DNA of 64,000 bases. It comes from Brachypterus glaber. Taxonomy: Eukaryota; Arthropoda; Insecta; Coleoptera; Kateretidae. Within the stretch, counting starts at the first letter, position 1. Each line of letters opens with the position of its first letter. This document shows positions 56,179 to 64,000 of this stretch, in pieces. The translations under genes and the position numbers were made by a program. Below the pieces are notes generated by a model. That model did no database searches. It had not been told where the DNA came from and saw only the letters and a list, made by a program, of their open reading frames with translations. Location: contig OY294048.1 in assembly GCA_958510825.1 (NCBI GenBank), positions 34,189,026-34,253,025 of the forward strand. Direction: 5' to 3'.

Positions 56179-56418
56179 ATTAGTAGCTAGTAAGCAGCAA
56201 AGCTCGTCCCTCATCAACATCGTCAAAATCATTATCTTTAAATCTTTAAATAAAATCTATTATTTTGTTTGGTCTATTAAAATTAACTAATTAATTCGTC
56301 AAAATCATTGTCTTTAGTAATTTGCTTGGTCTATTTAAATAAACCAAAGAAATCTCTAAAGATAATGATTTTGACGATGTTGATGAGGGACGAGCTTTCC
56401 TGCTTACTAGCTACTAAT
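56179..56418. mobile_element. MITE with 60-bp terminal inverted repeats
   Basis: The first ~62 bp (ATTAGTAGCTAGTAAGCAGC onward, through CTCGTCCCTCATCAACATCG) is the reverse complement of the last ~62 bp with a single mismatch. The 240-bp element lies directly upstream of the intact LINE and contains no gene. Confidence 0.85.
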
Positions 56419-56855
56419 GTATCACCGAGTGTCTCACTTTGTCCCATACGTTACTAAATACATTTGAGTTTGAATAAATTTTTTGACGGTTGATATACAC
56501 CTCCGTAATAAACCCGAAATTTTCGTTAAATAAATAATTTAAAATCTGCGAGTTTACGTTTCGTAATCGTAGTTGTGCCGAAGTTCAAGTGTACATTTAA
56601 AAAACTGTGAAATACGCACCCTTATAGGATATATTAAACTTTATTTTTTCTTTATGTGCTATTGTCCGCATATAAAAAAACAAACTAAAATAAAAAGTGT
56701 TTACGCTAAAACCCAGTGAATGTTACTTTCGTAAACAACTTTACATGGTGTTCATTTACCAAATTTACGCAAATTTTATGAATAAACTTTAAACTAAGTG
56801 CATAATTTGAACTTATTTTTTCCTAATAGTCCATTTGTAAACAAGTGCAAAAGAG

Positions 56856-57731
56856 ATGGCATCAATATGCTCAGTATGTTCTGCCCAAGTCAATGAACCG
56901 CACAAAGCATGTTGCGCGCGTTGTCAACTCACGTTCCACATCAGCTGTAGCAGTAACCGCGATGACGCGTTTTATTGCCCCGAGTGCGACAATCAAATAA
57001 TGGTGAAGGCGTCTTCTACACCAGACAATCCTATTACCATTACTCACTTTGAATTAATAATGCAACAATTAACTCAAATCAATGCAAATATTACGGATTT
57101 AAAGAAAACTATCGAAACCCAAGGGCAAGAAATTGCAAGATGCAAGGCGTCTATTTCTACACTCCAAAAAGACAATACTGCTCTAAACAATAAAGTTTTA
57201 GAAATTGAAAAGCTCACAAAATCCAACCTAAATTTTGAGGACTCTTTCCAAGAATTTCATCAAAGAATTATAAGGAAAAACAACCTTATTCTAAGTGGCA
57301 TACCGGCTGATACACAAAATTACCTAGACTTCGCAAAAAAAGCTTTTCAGTCAGTTCTGCCGAATTATAATTTTCATTTAGTGTCCTACAACAAATTAGG
57401 CAATATAAACACGGAATCTAATACTTATACTGCTAAATTTACGCTAGAAAATGAAAACCAGGCTCTACAACTTTTAAAAAATAAATCAAAAATTTCTAAA
57501 ACTATTTATCCTACATTAAAAATAAAGCCCGATTTAACAAAAACTCAATCTCAACATCTATCTGCGTTATACACAGAACTAAATTATCGCAAAGCAAGCG
57601 GCGATTCCAATATTTATATTCGATACCGTAATAACGTCCCTGAAATCGCCAAGGATACCAATAAAAGACAGCGGGATGAAGATGTATCTCCAAAATCAGT
57701 AAGAGGGCAAAAATCTGGCCGTAAAGTTTAA
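56856..57731 (+). CDS. LINE ORF1 protein: PHD finger, coiled coil, RRM-like region
   Basis: A 291-residue nucleic-acid-chaperone-type protein that would package element RNA. Residues 5-44 form a C4HC3 zinc finger: C5-x2-C8, C20-x2-C23, H28-x2-C31, C41-x2-C44, the pattern of a PHD finger. Residues ~66-121 have heptad-like leucine/isoleucine spacing, a likely coiled coil for oligomerisation. Around 133-240 the segment RKNNLILSGIP followed by alternating hydrophobic stretches resembles the RRM-like core of LINE ORF1 proteins. The C-terminus is basic (KRQRDEDV, RGQKSGRKV). The ATG at 56856 is the natural start (AAGAGATGG, good context). The stop TAA at 57729-57731 is directly followed by ORF2 in the same frame. 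Confidence 0.85.
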   Translation: MASICSVCSAQVNEPHKACCARCQLTFHISCSSNRDDAFYCPECDNQIMVKASSTPDNPITITHFELIMQQLTQINANITDLKKTIETQGQEIARCKASISTLQKDNTALNNKVLEIEKLTKSNLNFEDSFQEFHQRIIRKNNLILSGIPADTQNYLDFAKKAFQSVLPNYNFHLVSYNKLGNINTESNTYTAKFTLENENQALQLLKNKSKISKTIYPTLKIKPDLTKTQSQHLSALYTELNYRKASGDSNIYIRYRNNVPEIAKDTNKRQRDEDVSPKSVRGQKSGRKV

Positions 57732-57737
57732 CAATTT
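57729..57737 (+). promoter_or_regulatory. Putative stop-codon readthrough / re-initiation site
   Basis: TAA CAA TTT. The ORF1 stop codon is followed by CAATTT, five of six bases of the CARYYA context that promotes readthrough after UAG in some plant-virus RNAs. ORF2 continues in the same frame and lacks an ATG before its endonuclease motif, so ribosomes must pass or restart here. Confidence 0.45.
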
Positions 57738-60700
57738 TTAAGAAGAAAATTTATAATATGGAATATTGAAGGTTTTAGCAACTTTGAATTACACTCTGAG
57801 TCTTTGTATGTCGACTTTTTCTTTCTTTGTGAAACTCATTTAATCTTAGACTGTAAATTACCTAAAAACTTTTCCAGTGTATACAACATTATCAGCTCAC
57901 CGGCTATTAAGGAAAAATCGCGCGGCCGTGCCAGTGGCGGTCTGGCGTTTGCATTCAAGAAGAGCTACAAGTGTACCACAATTGACACATCACCTTGGTG
58001 GATAATCTGCAATGTTACGTGTAATAGCTTTTCCGTAATTTTCTGCTGTGTTTATTTTAAACCATCGCTTGACCTGGAACAAATTTTGGATCTACTGCAG
58101 CTGACACTAGATGACGTCAAATCTAAATATGAAAACTGTACTTTTATTATGTGCGGTGACTTTAATTGCAGGATGGGAAATTTGGACAGTTTTGCCGATT
58201 TATGTGAAAATACAAATTTGTTTGTGTCTCGGGCCAGTTGTGACACAAAAAGTAATGCAAAGGGCCAAGTACTATTTGACTTTATGTGCAGCAATTCGTT
58301 CACGCTACTAAACGGCAGAACAGCTTCCGATAAAACTGCGAATTTTACTTACGTAAGTACCCTAGGTAAGAGCGTTATAGACCTCGTTTGGTGCAACAAC
58401 GATTATTTGCATAAGGTGCGCGATCTTGAAGTCCTTAACTCGTTTTCACCTTCACATCACTTTCCTGTTCTATTAACTTTTGACTCAGCCGTAGATATTT
58501 TGCCAGATAATAAAAAAGCTGTAGCGAATAGTACAGACATCTTTCGCTGGAACACTAGTAAACACGACGAATTTTACAGCAAAATGTTACACTCCGATAA
58601 TATATTTAACTACAGAGAAAACGATATCTCCGCTTCTTATTTAAACTTACTCAGTTCTATCACTGACTGTGCCAAAGATTTGCGCTTAAATTTAAATTCT
58701 ACAAAGAAACTTACTTCCTTTAACCATATCTGGTTTGATCATGAGTGCTTACTAGCGAAAAAAGCTGCCAAAAATGCTTTAAAAAACTGTAAAAAAAATA
58801 ACTTCTCGCAGGACTTACTTGTAATTTATCTGAGCCTTAAAAAACAGTACAGGCGTATTTTAAAACTTAAAAAGGAGGCTCATACAATTAACTTAACTCT
58901 CAGGCTTAGTGCAACTAAAAATCAATCAGAATTTTGGAAATTAATTAAAAATTTACGCTCAAATAATAAACCTGCTAGTTTATCCTTGCTTGACTGGGAG
59001 TCCTTTTATGACTCAATTTACACTGTGCATAACGAGTCACAATTTTTATATTCTGACGCCGGTTCGTCATTACTAACTTCGCGTATAACTTTAAATGAAC
59101 TAAAGTCCAGTCTTAATAAATGCAAAAATGGTAAAAGTCCAGGTAAGGACAATATTCCATTTGAGTTTTTTAAGTATCTACCAGAAAACTGGTTATGCTA
59201 CCTACTGAATTTATATAACAATATATTTGACAAAGAAATCATTCCCCATACTTGGTCGGAAATTTCACTTCTTATGCTTCACAAAAAAGGTCCAGTTGAG
59301 GATCCTGCTAATTACCGCGGTATAGCTCTACTAAACTGTATGGAAAAAATATTCTCTCAAATAATTTTACAAAGGCTTACAGAGTGGTCCGATACATTTA
59401 ATGTTATACCGGAATGTCAGGCAGGCTTTAGACAAAACCGGGGTTGCTTGGATAATCTATTTACTCTTAATTCCCTCATTAATATCTGTCTACGGTTGAA
59501 AGGTAGAAAACTTTATGCGATTTTTGTAGATTTCAAACGTGCGTTTGACTGTATTAACCACCATCTGTTATGGAAAAAATTACACTCTCTTGGAGTAAGT
59601 TCGAAAATAATCAGGATCCTCAAAATGTTGTATGACAAAGCAATTGCACAAATAAAAACTGCTGAAGGCTATTCAAAACCCTACAACATTTCTGAGGGAG
59701 TTCTACAGGGTGAACCATTAAGCCCCATTCTTTTTGCATTGTTTATTTCTGACATAGAAAAATATTTTAGGGAAAATGGAGCCTTGGGTGTTAATGTGGA
59801 TGGTCTTGTGGACATACTTATGCTTTTATACGCTGATGATTTGGTCATTTTTGGGGAATCGCCCATTGATATTTCACGTAAACTCAAAATTCTCTCTCAG
59901 TATGCAAATGAAAATGGCCTTAAAATTAACATTAAAAAAACGAAAATAATCTGTTTTACCAAGGGTGGCTTTAGGTATTCACGTGACTTAAACTTTAAAT
60001 ATGACGGCGAAAATATTGAAGTAGTAAACAAGTACGTTTACCTGGGTGTTACATTCTCTCAGTCAGGGCTATTCGCTGAAATGACCAAAGAAGCATGCAA
60101 TAAAACAAAAAAATCAATCGGTACCGTTATGTCCCTTTTGTCAAACTCAAAAATCAACAGCTGGCAATCCCGAATTAAACTTTATGAATCTATAGTCCTA
60201 TCTACTTTGCTTTATAGTTCTCCAGTTTGGGCGTTACGTTTCTTTAATGAAATTGAGCGTGTTCAGTTGGCCTTTTTTAAAAGATTATTTTTACTCCCCC
60301 GCAACACCCCGGATTATATGATACGACTCGAAACTGGGTCCGTTAAAGTTTCTTTCTTGATTTTTAAAATGTGCCTTAATTGGATTGAAAAGCTTATTAG
60401 AATGCCCGCTCATAGATACCCCAAGCTTTGTTTTAACCGCTTACAAAACTTAAACAATGGTAATACAAAATATAACTGGTTGGCACAGTTTCAATGTATG
60501 CTGGAAAAAATTGATGAATCTAACTTTTTGACTAATTTAACAGTAAGAAAAATAAAATACAATAGACCAATTTTACTTAACAAATTTCGCGAATTTCTAC
60601 ATAGAGATGACATAAATTCATTATTTTTTTCCAAAAATTCAACTATTTATCAAAAGTTTAGAATTAATCTGGAACCTCAAAATTATTTATACTGTCGAGA

Positions 60701-61022
60701 TAATATCTCTATCATTCGTATAATAATGCAATTACGTATGGCTACAAGCTTTTCTACCTCCTTCTCATTCAATGGCAGCTTTTACAAAATCAACCCTAAA
60801 GAAGTATGTACTATTTGCAACTTAAACGAGTTTGAGACTTTAGATCATATTTTCTTTAAATGCCCCATGTACAAACCGTTGCGTGCACCTTACATTGATA
60901 GCCTTATTAACCTAGACGGTCTAGTCTTTGCACTTAACTTTCTTAATGTAACTAAAATAAAAATGCTGCACAGTTTTATCGGAAACTTATTAAAGCTCCG
61001 TTCCTTTATAACTAACGAATAA
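57732..61022 (+). CDS. LINE ORF2 polyprotein: APE endonuclease, reverse transcriptase, zinc knuckle
   Basis: Counting from the codon after the ORF1 stop gives 1096 residues. The endonuclease (1-250) nicks target DNA: WNIEG (10-14), CETH (33-36), GDFN (142-145) and SHH (241-243; many relatives have SDH here). The RT starts near 462 (GKSPGKDNIPFEF), with NYRGIALLNCMEKIF, AGFRQNRGCLDN, FVDFKRAFDCINH, GVLQGEPLSPILFALFISDI and the catalytic YADD at 700-703, then NGLKINIKKTK and YVYLGVTFSQSG. A C-terminal zinc knuckle C-x2-C-x9-H-x4-C spans 1026-1044. There is no in-frame ATG before WNIEG: a TTG-initiated form beginning at 57804 would lack the catalytic Asn. All motifs are intact, so activity is plausible. 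The real start depends on how the TAA is passed. Confidence 0.9.
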   Translation, partial: QFLRRKFIIWNIEGFSNFELHSESLYVDFFFLCETHLILDCKLPKNFSSVYNIISSPAIKEKSRGRASGGLAFAFKKSYKCTTIDTSPWWIICNVTCNSFSVIFCCVYFKPSLDLEQILDLLQLTLDDVKSKYENCTFIMCGDFNCRMGNLDSFADLCENTNLFVSRASCDTKSNAKGQVLFDFMCSNSFTLLNGRTASDKTANFTYVSTLGKSVIDLVWCNNDYLHKVRDLEVLNSFSPSHHFPVLLTFDSAVDILPDNKKAVANSTDIFRWNTSKHDEFYSKMLHSDNIFNYRENDISASYLNLLSSITDCAKDLRLNLNSTKKLTSFNHIWFDHECLLAKKAAKNALKNCKKNNFSQDLLVIYLSLKKQYRRILKLKKEAHTINLTLRLSATKNQSEFWKLIKNLRSNNKPASLSLLDWESFYDSIYTVHNESQFLYSDAGSSLLTSRITLNELKSSLNKCKNGKSPGKDNIPFEFFKYLPENWLCYLLNLYNNIFDKEIIPHTWSEISLLMLHKKGPVEDPANYRGIALLNCMEKIFSQIILQRLTEWSDTFNVIPECQAGFRQNRGCLDNLFTLNSLINICLRLKGRKLYAIFVDFKRAFDCINHHLLWKKLHSLGVSSKIIRILKMLYDKAIAQIKTAEGYSKPYNISEGVLQGEPLSPILFALFISDIEKYFRENGALGVNVDGLVDILMLLYADDLVIFGESPIDISRKLKILSQYANENGLKINIKKTKIICFTKGGFRYSRDLNFKYDGENIEVVNKYVYLGVTFSQSGLFAEMTKEACNKTKKSIGTVMSLLSNSKINSWQSRIKLYESIVLSTLLYSSPVWALRFFNEIERVQLAFFKRLFLLPRNTPDYMIRLETGSVKVSFLIFKMCLNWIEKLIRMPAHRYPKLCFNRLQNLNNGNTKYNWLAQFQCMLEKIDESNFLTNLTVRKIKYNRPILLNKFREFLHRDDINSLFFSKNSTIYQKFRINLEPQNYLYCRDNISIIRIIMQLRMATSFSTSFSFNGSFYKINPKEVCTICNLNEFETLDHIFFKCPMYKPLRAPYIDSLINLDGLVFALNFLNVTKIKMLHSFIGNLLKLRSFITNE

Positions 61023-61251
61023 TGCTTTTTGTCTTTAACCTTTAAATATTGGTATTATCGTTTCTTCTTTTAATTAACTTTTTTTTTGTATTAAAATTTC
61101 TGCTTTTTCTTTTTATTAAATTATCTATGAATATCCATCAAATTACTTAAATAGTTAGGGTTTAGTATTTAGTGTATTTTTTTTTCTCTTCTCTTGTATT
61201 TTTTTTTATATATTCAAACTTCTTGTAACAAGATTTGTAATCTTTTATACA

Positions 61252-61276
61252 ATAAACGTTTATTATTATTATTATA
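61252..61276 (+). terminator. Polyadenylation signal and LINE tail
   Basis: AATAAA at 61252-61257 is followed at once by a (TTA)n repeat, the 3' terminus of the element. Confidence 0.8.
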
Positions 61277-62228
61277 CATTTTAAATGTCTGTCTGTCCAA
61301 ATTTGTGGATTTATGTGAGGGGAAAGATATTTTTTTTGTTCTTGAATTAGCAGTTTTCCATAGTGCATATTTCTCGATCATTACTCTTGTAGTTTCTCTA
61401 CATACTTTTTATTTACTATAGCTACAGCTTCTTTACGACATTTTTTAATATCTATATTATAATGCTTGATTGTTCTTCGGAGAAACACCTGGTATTTTCA
61501 GCAGATTTAAGTACATATTGTGACATACTTCCAGAATGTTTTGAAAGTTTGCTGTAGCATAAAAGTCTTTTAAGGATAAACCTGTACCACAAGTCCTTAG
61601 TACATACACTTACTAATATTTCTTTATCACAAATATTTTTCTATAAAAGGAAACACTTAAAACAAGCTTTGTTTTTACAAAAAAAAAAAATAAACATTTT
61701 TCTTTGTTTTCAATCTGCGTGCATAAAATAAAATTCTTAGTTGAAAAATGTTGATCTTGAATGTTTCATAAAATGTACAGGGTAATCGAAACTTGAGTAC
61801 CTTAGTAATTAGTATCTCAGTAATATGTCTGAAAGAGCAATTTCAAAAATTATTTTTTATCTTCTTCAATTTAAAATTAACCCATTCCTGTTTTTATATG
61901 TCGATTCTATGAGACGTAAGGATAATTTTGACCCCTGCCAAATTTTTCCGAAATTGAACCATACCTAGAGGTCGCTACCAGCAAAAACAGCATTTTTTTG
62001 TAAAATCAATATATTTTTTCTAAAATTATTGTCGATCGGATTGTTCGTTTTTGAGTTATCGTTTTCAAAAAAAATCAGACATCAGACAGACGGACAGTTA
62101 GACAGACAGAAGGACGGAAATTAAAAAAAAAATTACTTATTTTTTCATGAAACAAATTTTTATCCAAGAATTTTTTGTCTAGGGCGATTTTTTTTTTTTT
62201 TGAAAATTTGAAACTACCGTATAATATT
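61277..62228. other. Unassigned stretch with repeat fragments
   Basis: ACAGGGTAATCGAAACTTGA at 61787 resembles 30285. 62085-62228 (CGGACAGTTAGACAGACAGA, TTTTTTCATGAAACAAATTT, GAAACTACCGTATAATAT) resembles 50280-50410. No gene is supported; frames at 61162-61421 lie in AT-rich 3' flank. Confidence 0.45.
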
Positions 62229-63413
62229 TTTCTCACTACCAACTAGGTAAGTTAACATTACTTAATCAAAAATTCGACAGTAATGGAAAGTACTATATCG
62301 AGCACACTTAGTGATAGGTAAAATTAATACAAAAAAAACCGTAACTAAAGACAGAAAAAACTATTTACCGCACAAGGACACTAAGTGTGTTTACATTTAC
62401 CACAGTGGTACATCTAGACACAAGACTGCTATTTCTAATTTTATAGGGTGATTTCATAAAAAAATTATTTCTTGAATTGTCACACATATAAATGTCAAAA
62501 ATATAATTAATAAAATAAGCTTTTAATTCCTTTGAAATGAGAAAAACGTAATGCGCTACTCGTATGTAAGTTTTTTTTCTGTCTTCGGGCGTATTTATGG
62601 ACCTCAACTCTGCTTCGGTCTACAAAATACGAGCTCACACAGAAAATTTCACTTACCTCTACTAGAAGCGCAAATAACTATTTCTCACTACCAACTAGGT
62701 AAGTTGACATTACTTAATCAAACAGCGGACAGTAAGGAAAAGTACTCTATCGAGCATACTTAGTGATAGATGAAATCTCGGATGAAATCAATACAAACAA
62801 AACGGTAACTAGACAGAAAAAACTTTTTACCGCTAAATATTCACTCTTTCAACTTGTTATTAGCAAAAAAAAATTCTCTTTAACACAAGTTTTAAAATAC
62901 AATTTCATACATACACACAATACAATAAAAAAAAATCATAATTTAATATTTTTCCCTAACATATAATTTACATTTACATTTAAAAATACCTAAACTATGA
63001 CTATCCTTTATGTCATTTGGACTTTCATTATACCATCCAAACGAGACCCAAATTTAAATACAGTATCACTTTCCGAATTACCTATATAAAAATCGTTTCT
63101 ATGCCTAGAACACGATGTGTCCGACGCTTACCCAAGGGGGACATCTAGACACAAGACTCCTATTCTTAATTTTATAGAGTGATTCCACAAAAAAAAAAAT
63201 GATTTGTTGAATTTTCACACATATAAATGTCAAAAACATTATTAATAAAATACGATTTTAACCCCTTGGTAGTGATAAAAACGTAATGCATACTAGTACG
63301 TAAGTTTTTTTCTGTCTTCGGTCGTGTTTATGGACCTCAGCTCCGCTTCGGTCCACAAAATACGACCTCACACAGAAAAATTCACTTACCTCTACTAGGA
63401 GCGCAAATAACTA
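62229..63413. repeat. Diverged tandem duplication (452-bp unit and a 733-bp unit)
   Basis: Both units begin TTTCTCACTACCAACTAGGT (62229, 62681) and end GCGCAAATAACTA (62680, 63413). Both contain ACATCTAGACACAAGACT, ACACATATAAATGTCAAAAA, TTTATGGACCTCA(A/G)CTC and AATACGA-CTCACACAGAAAA. The second has about 280 extra bp at roughly 62830-63130. Copies differ at perhaps 10-15% by eye. Small frames inside (62365-62966) are shadows. Confidence 0.8.
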
Positions 63414-63659
63414 ATTCTAGAGCAGGCGCTGTGAGTAATATAGTAATGGTATTTACCTAATTATTAATAAATAATAATTAAAAATTATAATGAAAAAAAA
63501 AAAGTTGAAAGATAGTACAATTTTTTTTATTAATGAGAGCATGTATTTCAGTTCTTGGTACACCCTGTATATAAATGTTACATTTTCTTTTAAATAGTTT
63601 AATTGAGTGAATTTTCTTTAAATCGTTAGATATTTTATTAAAAATTCTTGTACAAATGG
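63414..63659. other. Unassigned AT-rich stretch
   Basis: No gene recognised. GTACACCCTGTATATAAATG at 63558 is a common repeat-end motif. Confidence 0.35.
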
Positions 63660-63689
63660 GATCGTTGACCAATAGTTTTTTCCTACGAC

Positions 63690-63830
63690 CTCGTTAGTAG
63701 TTAGTGCGTATTTCCCATCCGTTGCCTATGACAACGGATGGGAAGTGACGGTCAGCTGATTTTACATACCTGCTGGCAGAAAATTAGTAAAAGTCAAACA
63801 CATAACCTCAAATTGACAAACTAATTTTAA
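63690..63830 (+). repeat. Dispersed repeat shared with 7505-7625
   Basis: It contains the hairpin CCCATCCGTTG / CAACGGATGGG at 63716-63742 and TCAGCTGATTTTACATACCT, the reverse complement of the 7.5-kb copy. It is non-coding. The window ends about 170 bp later in unassigned sequence with GTGCACTAAAAACTAG, like repeat family B's end. Confidence 0.6.
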
Positions 63831-64000
63831 GATAATTTTTGCGTTTTTTTGATGTCTAGGTGTTAGGTCGTAGGAAAAATAGTATACGCATCTTGAAGCA
63901 AATAATTTCAGTGCACATCGAGTGCTTTTTTTATTCGACTGCACCTCGTAAATAAAAACGCACTCTCGTGCACTAAAAACTAGGTTCGCGTAATATACTA

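Larger units (their letters stand above)
56419..61276 (+). mobile_element. Nearly full-length non-LTR retrotransposon
   Basis: A two-ORF LINE with an estimated 5' UTR of ~430 bp, ORF1 (56856-57731), ORF2 (57732-61022) and a 3' UTR ending in an AATAAA signal (61252-61257) and a (TTA)n tail to about 61276. Both ORFs are free of internal stops, so it is the only element here that might still be active. It has an APE-type endonuclease, placing it with the Jockey/CR1/I-type groups; I cannot fix the clade. The 5' boundary and a target-site duplication were not found. Confidence 0.85.

Noticed and set aside
57804..57806. The TTG at 57804 as ORF2 start
   Set aside because: Starting there drops the WNIEG endonuclease motif, which is in the same open frame upstream.
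58052..58311. Frames antisense or shifted within ORF2 (also 57511-57693, 59681-59887)
   Set aside because: They are shadows of the real ORF1/ORF2 frames.

Overview
This is a 64-kb stretch of AT-rich eukaryotic DNA, roughly 70% A+T by eye, made almost entirely of transposable elements and their debris. I found no host protein-coding gene, rRNA, canonical tRNA gene or CRISPR array. The mixture points to an arthropod, probably an insect with a repeat-rich genome: Jockey/CR1-like, RTE-like and R2-type non-LTR fragments, Penelope-like elements with GIY-YIG nuclease, a Tigger/pogo-like transposase relic, a tRNA-headed SINE and many long-inverted-repeat MITEs. A beetle is plausible, but the sequence alone does not fix the order.

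Layout. 1-10 kb: hairpin MITEs, foldback elements, a 268-bp Penelope-derived foldback (7656-7923) and a ~258-bp tandem array. 10-20 kb: an R2-type endonuclease-domain relic with AAT-repeat tails (11.8-12.5 kb), a Jockey/CR1 relic (13.2-14.1 kb), a TGCA-rich TIR element (16 kb) and a 647-bp foldback (17.3 kb). 19.1-20.9 kb: a composite foldback split by a Penelope-like insertion with a 16-bp target-site duplication. 22-32 kb: several TIR elements, including a 1.5-kb one at 24.9-26.4 kb and one at 30.9-31.9 kb that carries a 49-bp minisatellite, plus a palindromic MITE broken by a LINE (28.3-29.6 kb). 33-43 kb: the Tigger/pogo relic, an RTE-like insertion with a perfect 15-bp target-site duplication, a Jockey-type RT relic (37.9-38.5 kb) and a LINE 3' end (42.5-43.1 kb). 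44-48.8 kb: tandem and inverted repeats, then a second Penelope-like copy with a 14-bp target-site duplication. 50.3-53.5 kb: an apparently perfect 1580-bp tandem duplication containing a SINE and an RT relic. 53.7-55 kb: AAGCTT-rich degenerate repeats. 56.4-61.3 kb: one nearly full-length non-LTR retrotransposon. 62.2-63.4 kb: another tandem duplication.

The element at 56856-61022 is the only one that looks capable of making protein. It has a PHD-finger/coiled-coil ORF1 and an endonuclease-RT-zinc-knuckle ORF2. ORF2 follows ORF1 in the same reading frame, separated only by one TAA codon followed by CAATTT, and the endonuclease begins without any upstream in-frame ATG. This suggests ORF2 is made by stop-codon readthrough or re-initiation, and it is the most interesting mechanistic lead here.

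The Penelope-like copies are the second lead. Two of three are head-to-head foldbacks of their own 3' ends, all have target-site duplications of 13-16 bp, and their ends carry a hammerhead-like core. Target-site duplications and nested insertions give a partial relative chronology of several elements.
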